From contig PWNM01000281.1 of NCBI GenBank assembly GCA_003557825.1, positions 1 to 18,713 on the forward strand: a stretch of 18,713 nt of DNA, written 5' to 3'. Positions 6,751-14,316 of the stretch are shown piece after piece. The first letter of the stretch is position 1. Every line of letters starts with the position of its first letter. Origin of the DNA: Candidatus Hydrogenedentota bacterium (GTDB taxonomy: Bacteria; Hydrogenedentota; Hydrogenedentia; Hydrogenedentales; SLHB01). A program made the position numbers and the translations under genes. The notes under the pieces were generated by a model. The model saw only the letters and a program-made list of their open reading frames with translations. It ran no database searches and was not told the DNA's origin.

Positions 6751-8454
6751 TTGCAAGGCCAACGGGCATTCGAAAAATTTCTTATTCGGGAAGGGGTCGT
6801 GGACGAAGCACGGCTCACAACGGCATCGGAGGAAGCACTCAAAAACGGTGTACGGCTCATTGATGCGTTGGTGCAGACAGGAGTCGCCCGGTCGGACGAC
6901 GTCTATCGAGCTCTCGCTTCCTTTTCGGAGTGCCGGTTTGTCGTGCCTTCGAAAATGGAGCTTTCCCAAGAGCTCACCAAGAAGGTACCGGCGCGGTTCG
7001 CCTCCCATTATAGTTTCATTCCTGTCGAAGAGCGAAACGGTACCATGGTGGTGGCCATCAGCGACCCGCTGAACAACCAATTACTCGATGACATCCGTAT
7101 GGTGCTCAAGCAACGCATCGAGCCCGTGGTAACCACGCCCGAGGAAATCACCCGAACGCTTAAGATCATGTACGGCGTGGGCGCCGATACAGTTGAGCGT
7201 ATTCTGGGCGATACAAGCGGCGCTTCCGTCGTCAATCTGGATAAAGCGGTTACAGGCTCCGATCTGGGTGATGAGAGTATCGACGCCTCTATTATCAAAT
7301 TCGTCAACGAGCTGCTGTCCGAGGCCATCGAGACCCAAGCTACCGACGTTCATATCGAGCCCTTCGAAGAAGAGCTTCGGGTGCGCTATCGTGTAGACGG
7401 TGTGATGCACGCCGTTTCGGTCCCGCCCAGTATTCGTGGATTTCATGCGGCCATTGTGTCTCGTGTCAAAATCATGGCGAACCTGAACATCGCGGAAAAG
7501 CGGTTGCCCCAAGACGGAAAGATACGCGCCAAACTCCTCGATGAGCAGTTTGACCTGCGTGTCTCCGTGTTGCCCACACCCTATGGCGAGACCGTCAACT
7601 TGCGTATTCTGAACCGTGCCTCCATGTTTCTGACGTTGGATCAACTGGGATTTCGAGCCGGGGACCTGGAGCAGTTTAATCGGTTTTTACGACGTCCACA
7701 CGGGATGATCCTGGTTACCGGTCCTACGGGAAGCGGAAAAACGACCACGTTATATGCTGCTTTGAGCAAGTTGAACCGGCTCGACCATAAAATCATCACC
7801 ATCGAGGATCCCATTGAATATCAGTTACAGGGGATTACGCAAATGCAGGTGATGTCGCAGATTGGATTCGATTTTACGGCGGCCCTTCGGGCGATGCTCC
7901 GTCATGACCCCGACATCATGCTCGTTGGTGAGATCCGCGACCGCGAGACGGCCGATATGGCCGTTCGGTCGAGCCTGACGGGTCACTTGGTCTTTAGCAC
8001 GCTCCATACGAACGACGCTGCCGGCGCTGTGACGCGACTGGTCGATCTGGGCCTAGAGCCGTTCCTGATTTCGAGCACCATGATTGCATCCATCGCACAA
8101 CGCCTCGTGCGGCAACTTTGTCCCGAATGCTCCGAGCCTTTCGAGCCCGGCGAACAGTTGTACCAAGATTTGGGCGTTCAGCCGGAAGAGGGCCAATTCA
8201 AAAAAGCGGTCGGTTGCGAATCATGCCGCTATACAGGCTATCAAGGGCGGCTGGCAATCTATGAAATACTTCCCTTTACGTCGGCCATTAGAGAACTGAC
8301 CGCTGAGCGGGCCTCGTCGTCCGAAATCAAGAAAAAGGCGAATCAGCAAGGCATGAGAACGCTACGGGACGCGGGGTGGTCTCGGATTAAAGAGGGAAAA
8401 ACCACCTTTGAAGAGGTCATGCGGGTGACTGCAGACGCCGACCAGGCGGAATAA
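6751..8454 (+). CDS. gspE: Type II secretion ATPase GspE
   Basis: A 567-residue cytoplasmic hexameric ATPase that powers pseudopilus assembly at the inner membrane. An N-terminal MshEN-type domain covers about residues 5-140 (VRLIDALVQTGVARSDDVYRAL; FIPVEERNGTMVVAISDP). The ATPase core has Walker A GPTGSGKT at 324-331, the Asp box IEDPIEYQLQG, Walker B LVGEIRDRET from 391 and the His box HTNDA at 419. A tetracysteine zinc site, Cys457/460 and Cys489/492 (CPEC, CESC), is typical of GspE and PilB. I chose TTG 6751, preceded by TAGGAG (6738-6743) at 7 nt. The longer frame from 6703 would add 16 non-conserved residues and overlap the candidate operator. It is the first gene of the T2SS operon, 11 nt before gspF. 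Confidence 0.96.
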   Translation: MQGQRAFEKFLIREGVVDEARLTTASEEALKNGVRLIDALVQTGVARSDDVYRALASFSECRFVVPSKMELSQELTKKVPARFASHYSFIPVEERNGTMVVAISDPLNNQLLDDIRMVLKQRIEPVVTTPEEITRTLKIMYGVGADTVERILGDTSGASVVNLDKAVTGSDLGDESIDASIIKFVNELLSEAIETQATDVHIEPFEEELRVRYRVDGVMHAVSVPPSIRGFHAAIVSRVKIMANLNIAEKRLPQDGKIRAKLLDEQFDLRVSVLPTPYGETVNLRILNRASMFLTLDQLGFRAGDLEQFNRFLRRPHGMILVTGPTGSGKTTTLYAALSKLNRLDHKIITIEDPIEYQLQGITQMQVMSQIGFDFTAALRAMLRHDPDIMLVGEIRDRETADMAVRSSLTGHLVFSTLHTNDAAGAVTRLVDLGLEPFLISSTMIASIAQRLVRQLCPECSEPFEPGEQLYQDLGVQPEEGQFKKAVGCESCRYTGYQGRLAIYEILPFTSAIRELTAERASSSEIKKKANQQGMRTLRDAGWSRIKEGKTTFEEVMRVTADADQAE

Positions 8455-8465
8455 GTAGGACAACT

Positions 8466-9677
8466 ATGCCGAAATTCCGGTATCAAGCAAAACAAGGCCC
8501 CGGTGAGGCGCAAACCGGGGTACTCGAAGCCGAAAGTCAGCGGATGGCGCTGTCGCGCTTGCGCGATATGGGGTATACCCCCATATCTATTGAAGAGGAT
8601 CAAGGAGAAGAAGAGCATGATGCCCTTCGTCATGCCTTGATTCGCATCAAACTAAAAGACCGCAATGTCTTCTTTCGGCAACTGGCGAATTTGTTTGAAT
8701 CGGGCATGCCCCTAACCCGGGCTCTCTCGACGCTCATTCAACAGACCCAGAATCCAAAAATGATCCGAGTCATCGAACAGCTTCGCGAGGACGTGCAGCG
8801 CGGGACCACCTTTGCCGAGGCCATTGAGCAACATCCCAAGGTATTCCCGGCCATGTATTGCAGTCTCGTCAACGCAGGCGAATCAGGCGGTATGCTGGAT
8901 GAAGTGCTGTGGCGGATCGTCGATTTTGGCGAGCAAGAAGAAGAGCTACGTGGAAAGGCCCTCTCCGCGACGCTGTATCCCGCCTTTCTGCTGGTGATGG
9001 GAACCATCGCCATATTCATCTTGATTTCATTTGTCTTCCCCAAGTTTACACAGGTATTCGAGGATTTTGATGCCACTTTGCCTTGGCCCACGCTTGTGGT
9101 GATGGGCCTGTGCGAGTTCATGGAACGGTGGTGGTGGGCCGTTGCCTTGGGCGTTATTGGCGCAGTGATGTTAATGGTCCAGTACTGGCGTACCGAACAG
9201 GGTCGCATGCTTTTTGACACCAAGGTTCTGCGGATCCCATTGGTAGGTAGTTTGGTCACCAAGTACCAAATGGCCCAGTTCGCTCGGGTGTTGGGGACCT
9301 TGCTCGACAATGGGGTTCCGGTATTGTCCGGCCTTCGGGTCACTGTCGCGACCCTTACCAACAAGGCCATCGCCGATGAGGTCTATCGCGCCCATGACCG
9401 CGTTGCAGAAGGCGACAGCATTAGCGGAGCGCTTGAGCATGCCGCCCATTTCCCGCCCATGGTCGTCAGCATGTTTGCCGTGGGCGAGGAGAGCGGTCGG
9501 CTGGGCGCCGTAACCAAGCGCATGGCCGATGCCTACGACAACGAAGTGGATCGGGCGGTCAAGGCCTTAACTGCCCTTCTTGAACCGGCGATGATTGTTG
9601 TTATGGGTATCATTATCGGATTTCTGGTTATTGCAATGCTGCTACCCATGTTGACTATGAGCGCCCATGTGGGATAG
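8466..9677 (+). CDS. gspF: Type II secretion inner-membrane platform protein GspF
   Basis: This 403-residue polytopic protein is the inner-membrane platform around which GspE works. Two T2SSF domains are visible. The first is about residues 65-185 (NVFFRQLANLFESGMPLTRALSTL ... ALSATLYPAFLLVMG). The second is about 265-385 (MAQFARVLGTLLDNGVPVLSGL ... LEPAMIVVMGIIIG). Three hydrophobic spans match the family: around LLVMGTIAIFILISFVF, WWAVALGVIGAVMLMVQYW and IVVMGIIIGFLVIAMLL. The N-terminus MPKFRYQAKQGPGEAQTGVLEA is the usual short cytoplasmic beta segment. The start is ATG with TAGGA (8456-8460) 5 nt upstream. Length and architecture are normal. Confidence 0.96.
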   Translation: MPKFRYQAKQGPGEAQTGVLEAESQRMALSRLRDMGYTPISIEEDQGEEEHDALRHALIRIKLKDRNVFFRQLANLFESGMPLTRALSTLIQQTQNPKMIRVIEQLREDVQRGTTFAEAIEQHPKVFPAMYCSLVNAGESGGMLDEVLWRIVDFGEQEEELRGKALSATLYPAFLLVMGTIAIFILISFVFPKFTQVFEDFDATLPWPTLVVMGLCEFMERWWWAVALGVIGAVMLMVQYWRTEQGRMLFDTKVLRIPLVGSLVTKYQMAQFARVLGTLLDNGVPVLSGLRVTVATLTNKAIADEVYRAHDRVAEGDSISGALEHAAHFPPMVVSMFAVGEESGRLGAVTKRMADAYDNEVDRAVKALTALLEPAMIVVMGIIIGFLVIAMLLPMLTMSAHVG

Positions 9678-9683
9678 CGATTC

Positions 9684-9717
9684 GAAACGTCATCCGGGTG
9701 TCAGACCCATTCGTTTC
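9684..9717 (+). other. Intergenic hairpin between gspF and gspG
   Basis: GAAACG (9684-9689) pairs with CGTTTC (9712-9717). Inside it, GGGT (9696-9699) pairs with ACCC (9705-9708) around a 5-nt loop, with an unequal internal loop between the two stems. There is no T-run, so it is not a normal terminator. It sits in the longest gap of the E-to-M gene run, just before the major pseudopilin gene. It could mark an mRNA processing or stability point. Confidence 0.4.
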
Positions 9718-9749
9718 ACAGATAACAAGGCGTATGGAGGTTAGGAACA

Positions 9750-10133
9750 ATGAAGAGCAACGAAGGCGGATTTACTCTTATCGAGTTGATCCTGGTAATG
9801 GTTATTATCGGTATTCTGTCCGGGGCCGTATCGCTGAATATCTCGGGCCGCGTTACCGATGCCAATATCGCGCGCGTCCAGAGCGATCTCCGGGTATACC
9901 AGACCGCCATCGACCTGTTCCAGCTCGATAACAACGACCAGCTCCCCAGATCGTTGAACGACCTTGTGGGCGGCCGACGCAACTATGTCAACGAGGTCAA
10001 GGACGATCCTTGGGGTAATCCCTATCACTACCGGGCTCCCGGACGGAACAACCGCAAATACGATCTGTTCTCCGCCGGTCCCGATGGACAGCCCGGCACA
10101 GACGATGATATTTCTGTCTGGAGCGAGGATTAG
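9750..10133 (+). CDS. gspG: Major pseudopilin GspG
   Basis: The main subunit of the periplasmic pseudopilus, 127 residues. The short leader MKSNEGG is followed by FTLIELILVMVIIGILSGAV, the prepilin peptidase site (cleavage after Gly7, Phe at +1, Glu at +5) and N-terminal hydrophobic helix. The globular part has the GspG hallmarks: NNDQLPRSLNDL, DPWGNPYHYRAPG and the calcium-binding C-terminal loop around GTDDDISVWSED. The gene has the strongest ribosome binding site in the operon, GGAGG at 9736-9740, nine nt before ATG. A 72-nt gap with a hairpin precedes it. Both fit a need for high expression. Confidence 0.97.
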   Translation: MKSNEGGFTLIELILVMVIIGILSGAVSLNISGRVTDANIARVQSDLRVYQTAIDLFQLDNNDQLPRSLNDLVGGRRNYVNEVKDDPWGNPYHYRAPGRNNRKYDLFSAGPDGQPGTDDDISVWSED

Positions 10134-10145
10134 GCGCGCCGATTG

Positions 10146-10691
10146 ATGGATGCCGAGGCAAACGGGAATGCCGATGGCAGGATCCCGCTAGGTGGGAATT
10201 CTGTTGCCGGATTTACCTTTCTTGAACTGTTAGTCGTCGTGACGATGATCGCGATTCTAACGGCAGGAGTGACCCCTATGTTTGCCGGGTCGCTTTCGGG
10301 AGCCCGTGGAAGTCGTAGTGTCCGTGATTTGGTGGCTTCGTTCCGCTATGCGGGCGAAATGGCCATCATCGAGGAACTCGAATACCGGGTCTACATTAAC
10401 GACGACAAAGGAATCTACTGGATTGCCCGGGAAACGGTCGATGAGGACGGTGAAACGGTATTTCGGCCGGTGTCCACGCGGGAGGGTGAAATCCAGCGGT
10501 TTCCTGCTGATCTGAAGGTCGCACGAGTCCGCGCCAATCGAGAACGATTGGATAACGAGCAGGTTTACTATGTCCGCTTTTTCCCCGGTGGGGCGTGCGA
10601 CTTTGCGGAGATACGCCTGGAACGAAGCCGGCGCGACCGCATCGATATTGCAATCAACGGAGCCTTGGGCAAGATCAAGGTGGATGAATGA
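10146..10691 (+). CDS. gspH: Minor pseudopilin GspH
   Basis: A 181-residue prepilin-like protein. A long, Gly/Asn-rich leader of about 22 residues ends in the cleavage site AG / FTFLELLVVVTMIAILTAGV, with Phe at +1 and Glu at +5. The globular part (VRDLVASFRYAGEMAIIEELEYRVYINDD) follows the GspH/FimT pattern, in which an N-terminal helix is followed by beta-strands. ATG 10146 is used. A TTG directly before it (10143) is in frame but adds only one residue. The ribosome binding site is weak (GAGG at 10126-10129, or the AGG of the upstream stop region), so translation may depend on coupling to gspG, 12 nt upstream. The H assignment rests on order and the domain pattern. Confidence 0.88.
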   Translation: MDAEANGNADGRIPLGGNSVAGFTFLELLVVVTMIAILTAGVTPMFAGSLSGARGSRSVRDLVASFRYAGEMAIIEELEYRVYINDDKGIYWIARETVDEDGETVFRPVSTREGEIQRFPADLKVARVRANRERLDNEQVYYVRFFPGGACDFAEIRLERSRRDRIDIAINGALGKIKVDE

Positions 10692-11155
10692 GGCAACCGA
10701 CGCGCACCCGAGGGTACATGCTCATGGAAACCATGGTGGCCATGGCGGTACTCAGTATCGGCATTGTTACCGTGAATCGTGCGTTGTATCAGGTGCTCCT
10801 CACGCGCGCCGTCGCCCAGGACTACACGGTGGCGCGCTATTTTCTCGAACAGACCATTGCGCCCTATGAACTCCAACCCATTTTGGTTGAGACGGTGGAC
10901 GAGGGGACCTTCGGTGAGGCCTATCCCCGTTTCCGGTGGGATGTGCGCGTCGATGCTATCGAGGTACCTTTGCCTGCTTTGCCTCCTGAATTGCCCGAGG
11001 AAATGCGCGAAGCCCTTGAGGCCGATTTTCGATACATGGGACGTGTTACGGCGCGTGTGCATTGGACCCGAGCGGGCACCCATTATCGACGGACCGCCGT
11101 CACGCTTATTTCTGCCGACCGGATCTGGATACCCGAGGTGGAGCTTGCGCGATGA
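10688..11155 (+). CDS. gspI: Minor pseudopilin GspI
   Basis: A 155-residue minor pseudopilin, expected to join GspJ and GspK in the tip complex. After the leader MRQPTRTRG the cleavage site is G / YMLMETMVAMAVLSIGIVTV, with Tyr at +1 and Glu at +5. The sequence 'ETMVAMAVLSIG' is characteristic of GspI. A proline-rich insert (VPLPALPPELPEEM, about residues 94-107) interrupts the globular domain before the beta-strands VTARVHWTRAG and RTAVTLIS. It overlaps gspH by 4 nt and gspJ by 4 nt (ATGA in both cases), so translation is coupled. Confidence 0.9.
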   Translation: MRQPTRTRGYMLMETMVAMAVLSIGIVTVNRALYQVLLTRAVAQDYTVARYFLEQTIAPYELQPILVETVDEGTFGEAYPRFRWDVRVDAIEVPLPALPPELPEEMREALEADFRYMGRVTARVHWTRAGTHYRRTAVTLISADRIWIPEVELAR

Positions 11156-11883
11156 CCCAGGCCCGTTTTCATAGACCCGAAGCGCATGGCTTTACCCTGG
11201 CGGAATTGCTGGTGTCGACAACTATTCTAGCTGTTGTGATGGCGGCGGTGTATTCGTCGTTCAACAACGCGACGCGTCTGTGGCGGCTCGGCGAGGAGAA
11301 TCTGGTCTCCCTTCAAGATGGGCGGATTGCCCTGAATATCATGCGCAAGGACCTGGTGGGCATCGTGCCCGGGTCTTGGCACCTCTTCGAGGGTGATCAA
11401 CGGTCCATGATGTTCTACACCGTGGTCCGACCTATGGATGTCGAACTCGAACCCTATCCGCGTATCATGCAAGTCGAGTATCAGCTTCGGCGAAGCGCGC
11501 AAGATCGCAGTTTCACGCTACGTCGCGAGGAACGGGTTGTCGAGGGGCGCTTGCCGCTCATGGTCCCCGGTCAAGAAACGGATCCCGAGGATTTCCGTAT
11601 ACAAACAGGACGCGCTCGGCAGTTTGAACTGGGTGATCGCATTCATGGGATGCAGATTCGTTACATTTGGACTCCCGTTGTCGAACATGATAACGAAGGC
11701 CCGCCGCCGCGCGTGGATCTTATCTACGAAGAAGAACCGCCCGACGAGTGGGAAATGCCCCAAGCTATCGAAATCACCCTGCAAGTGCTCGATGAAAGTG
11801 AGCCCAGCGGCATCAACACATTCCGTACGTTCGTGCAGTTCCCCGGCTCGGCTCCGTCGGTGGGCGAGGAGGATTTCTACTGA
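11152..11883 (+). CDS. gspJ: Minor pseudopilin GspJ
   Basis: A 243-residue minor pseudopilin of the tip complex. The leader ends MTQARFHRPEAHG / FTLAELLVSTTILAVVMAAV (Phe at +1, Glu at +5), followed by SSFNNATRLW and RIALNIMRKDLVGIVPG, the usual GspJ helix pattern. The C-terminal beta-rich part ends in IEITLQVLDESE, typical of GspJ. I use ATG 11152, which overlaps the gspI stop. A longer in-frame reading from 11062 would run 30 codons inside gspI and bury the leader, so I reject it. It overlaps gspK by one nt (TGATG). Confidence 0.92.
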   Translation: MTQARFHRPEAHGFTLAELLVSTTILAVVMAAVYSSFNNATRLWRLGEENLVSLQDGRIALNIMRKDLVGIVPGSWHLFEGDQRSMMFYTVVRPMDVELEPYPRIMQVEYQLRRSAQDRSFTLRREERVVEGRLPLMVPGQETDPEDFRIQTGRARQFELGDRIHGMQIRYIWTPVVEHDNEGPPPRVDLIYEEEPPDEWEMPQAIEITLQVLDESEPSGINTFRTFVQFPGSAPSVGEEDFY

Positions 11884-12845
11884 TGCCCAAGCGGAATAGC
11901 GGATTCGTCTTGGTTTGCGTTCTATGGGTACTGGCTATCCTCACGGTTCTGGTGCTGGGGTTCGGTCGTCGCGCCTATCTTGATGCCCGAGCGGCTGGCC
12001 TTTCCCTTGACCAAGCTGAGAGCATGGCCATGGCCCGCGGCGCGGTCAAGCGGGGGATGGCTGAAATTGAGATGCGCCAGTTTGTCCGCGGAATCCTGGA
12101 AGTGTGGCTCCAGAACAACCCCGCAGCCCAGCTCGATGATGTGGATTGGTTCTCCCAGCTTAACTACATGGGCGTCTATGACGGACGCGAAGATTATGCG
12201 GCTCAATTCGAGGGGATATTCGAAGACGAGCAGTGTTTGTACATAATCGAGGATGAGGAGCGGCGGTTTAATATCAACACGATGCCTCTCGAGATCCTCG
12301 AAGAGCTGGATGGCATCAACTTTCGAACTATTTCGGCCATCGAAGAGCGGATTACGGAAGAAGCCCAGAGCGAACGGCCCCCGTTCATGGTACTCGAGGA
12401 ACTGCTCACGCTCCGAGGCATAACGGAACGCGCGTGGCTGGGCGATGGAACTACTCCCGGTCTACGCGACATTCTAACGGTCCATGGAGACGGCCGGATT
12501 AACATCAACACGGCTTCTCCGGAAGTGTTGGGAGCCCTGCCGGACATCGACTCGCGCGTGATCGCCGGGATTATCGAATTCCGGGCGGGGCGTGATGGTC
12601 AACTTAATACGGAGGACGACCGTCAATTCAGAAGCATGCAACATGCGGAAGAAGTACTGGACGCAAGCCCGGCGGAAATGGCGCGGCTTAATCAGTATTG
12701 CAAGACTGAATCTGAATTCTTTACAATTACGGGACTCGCCACCCGCCGCCAAGGCCGTGTCCAAGCACAGTCAAAAGCGATCTGTCATCTACTCGAGGAT
12801 GAACTGGTGGTAATCGAATGGAGGGAAACAGTCAGTGGCTCGTAA
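11883..12845 (+). CDS. gspK: Pseudopilus tip protein GspK
   Basis: This 320-residue protein would sit at the pseudopilus tip. The short leader MPKRNSG is followed by FVLVCVLWVLAILTVLVLGFG. The +5 residue is Cys, not Glu, as expected because GspK characteristically lacks Glu5. The large alpha-helical domain holds the paired motifs RRFNINTMPLEILEELDGI and RININTASPEVLGALPDID, the SAM-like/HhH repeats of GspK. The segment DGQLNTEDDRQF resembles an acidic metal-binding loop. The C-terminal beta part starts near FFTITGLATRRQGRVQAQSKA. The gene overlaps gspJ by 1 nt and gspL by 11 nt. Confidence 0.94.
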   Translation: MPKRNSGFVLVCVLWVLAILTVLVLGFGRRAYLDARAAGLSLDQAESMAMARGAVKRGMAEIEMRQFVRGILEVWLQNNPAAQLDDVDWFSQLNYMGVYDGREDYAAQFEGIFEDEQCLYIIEDEERRFNINTMPLEILEELDGINFRTISAIEERITEEAQSERPPFMVLEELLTLRGITERAWLGDGTTPGLRDILTVHGDGRININTASPEVLGALPDIDSRVIAGIIEFRAGRDGQLNTEDDRQFRSMQHAEEVLDASPAEMARLNQYCKTESEFFTITGLATRRQGRVQAQSKAICHLLEDELVVIEWRETVSGS

Positions 12846-14316
12846 GTCGGGTCATATAAGCATCTTACAGGTAGACGACCGGCTGATTTCGTTGTTGCGT
12901 GTGCGACGGTCTTCACGGGGCGTCGACGTGATTGCGATGGAGCAGGAAGCGGGTGAATGGTCCGAGCAGGACGGATCCCTCGCCGAGGCGCTCAAAACGT
13001 TCGTGAAGCAGAAGCGGGTCTACGAAGACTCGGTGTATACGGTTTTGCCGCGTCACGAAATGACGTCACGGATTCTTGTATTGCCATCGCAAGACCCCGA
13101 CGAGATCGCAGGCATGATTCGCCTTGGGGCGGAGGAATACATGCCCTACTCCGCCGAGGAACTCGTTATCGACGAGTGCATTCTTCAAAAGCTTCCTGAC
13201 GGCCTGTCCCGGGTGCTGGCGGTGTTTGCCCACCGAGATGTCGTCGACGCCCATGTCAAAATGCTGCAAGATGCCGGTGTTGACCCTGTCAAAATATTTG
13301 TAAGCACGGCCTGTTTGGCTTCTGCGGCGATTGCTGCAGGCGGGGAGACCGATGAACGGTATGCTTTGGTCAACCTGTCGCCCGGCGGTTTGGATGTCCT
13401 GATACTTAACGGCCACAGACTCGAATTTGCTCGAGGCGTGGCAACCAATCATGACTGGAGCCTTTTGGGTCGGGGCGATCACGTCGAAGCCGACGAAGAG
13501 CTCAATGTCGAGGTTCGGGCTTCGTTGTCGGCCGCTCGCCGCGAAAACGAAGAGGGACTCGGCGCCGAACGTATATATCTATGCTCTGAGTGGGCCGATG
13601 TCGAACCTGCTGCTGAAATCCTTTATCACGAAACCGGATACGAGAGTAAACCGGCGACATTTGTCCATCAACTGCTCCACAAGAGCGCCGAACGGGTCAC
13701 CGCCTTGCCACTCGTGGCCATCGGCGCGGCATTGGCTGCCCAGGATCGGGCGCCGATTGCCATGAACCTCGTTCCCGAGTCGCTCCTTGCTGCCCGGGAG
13801 CAGGCAAGCCTCCGCACCAAGATTTTCATGGGCGCCGGAGTCGCTGCCGGCCTCTTGATCTCGGTTCTAGCCTACTACGGACTGTCGGTTTATCAACGAC
13901 AAGCCTATATCGATGAGCTTCAGCAACAGGTCGAAGCAGTCCGACCCATCGCCGAAAGCGTCATAAGCAAACAACGCAGTTTGCAGCTCCTCCAGCGGCG
14001 TGTAGACCGGAGCGGAACGGCCCTCGAAATGCTGGGCCAAGCAATCGCCCTGGCTCCCGAATCGGGGCTCAATTTGACCAAGTTCACCTACTCCCGAAAC
14101 CGGGAAGTGGTCATCGAGGGACGCGTGACAGACCGAACCAATTCGTCCCGATACTCGGAAGAGCTTCGACAGGCTGCACAAGAGGAGTTTCCTCTGTTTT
14201 CTCGGGCGCGGTTAGGCACGGAGCGGGAGGTCATCGAACGGAATAGACGCGTTTTCCAATATGAAATTGTTATTCCCATCGATGATCCCGATGCCGAGGG
14301 TGACTACATTGATTAA
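12835..14316 (+). CDS. gspL: T2SS assembly platform protein GspL (PilM-PilN-like fusion)
   Basis: A 493-residue bitopic inner-membrane protein that links the GspE ATPase to the periplasmic platform. The cytoplasmic part (1-329) has an actin-like PilM/GspL fold pattern, with strands such as ISILQVDDRLISLLRV, RYALVNLSPGGLDVLIL and a phosphate-loop-like ALPLVAIGAALAAQ near the end. One membrane span is at about 330-353 (IFMGAGVAAGLLISVLAYYG). It is followed by a coiled-coil-like stretch (YIDELQQQVEAVRPIAESVI) and a PilN-type ferredoxin-like domain (LNLTKFTYSRNREVVIEGRV). The start is GTG 12835 with GGAGGG (12820-12825) 9 nt upstream. It overlaps gspK by 11 nt. Confidence 0.9.
   Translation: MARKSGHISILQVDDRLISLLRVRRSSRGVDVIAMEQEAGEWSEQDGSLAEALKTFVKQKRVYEDSVYTVLPRHEMTSRILVLPSQDPDEIAGMIRLGAEEYMPYSAEELVIDECILQKLPDGLSRVLAVFAHRDVVDAHVKMLQDAGVDPVKIFVSTACLASAAIAAGGETDERYALVNLSPGGLDVLILNGHRLEFARGVATNHDWSLLGRGDHVEADEELNVEVRASLSAARRENEEGLGAERIYLCSEWADVEPAAEILYHETGYESKPATFVHQLLHKSAERVTALPLVAIGAALAAQDRAPIAMNLVPESLLAAREQASLRTKIFMGAGVAAGLLISVLAYYGLSVYQRQAYIDELQQQVEAVRPIAESVISKQRSLQLLQRRVDRSGTALEMLGQAIALAPESGLNLTKFTYSRNREVVIEGRVTDRTNSSRYSEELRQAAQEEFPLFSRARLGTEREVIERNRRVFQYEIVIPIDDPDAEGDYID

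Noticed and set aside
11062..11151. Longer N-terminal reading of gspJ
   Set aside because: It overlaps gspI by about 94 nt and would place 43 residues before the prepilin cleavage site. ATG 11152 overlapping the gspI stop is the normal coupling.
14261..14308. Upstream ATG start for gspM
   Set aside because: It lacks a ribosome binding site and would overlap gspL by 56 nt, and the extra MKLLFPSMIPMPR is not like GspM N-termini. It remains possible.
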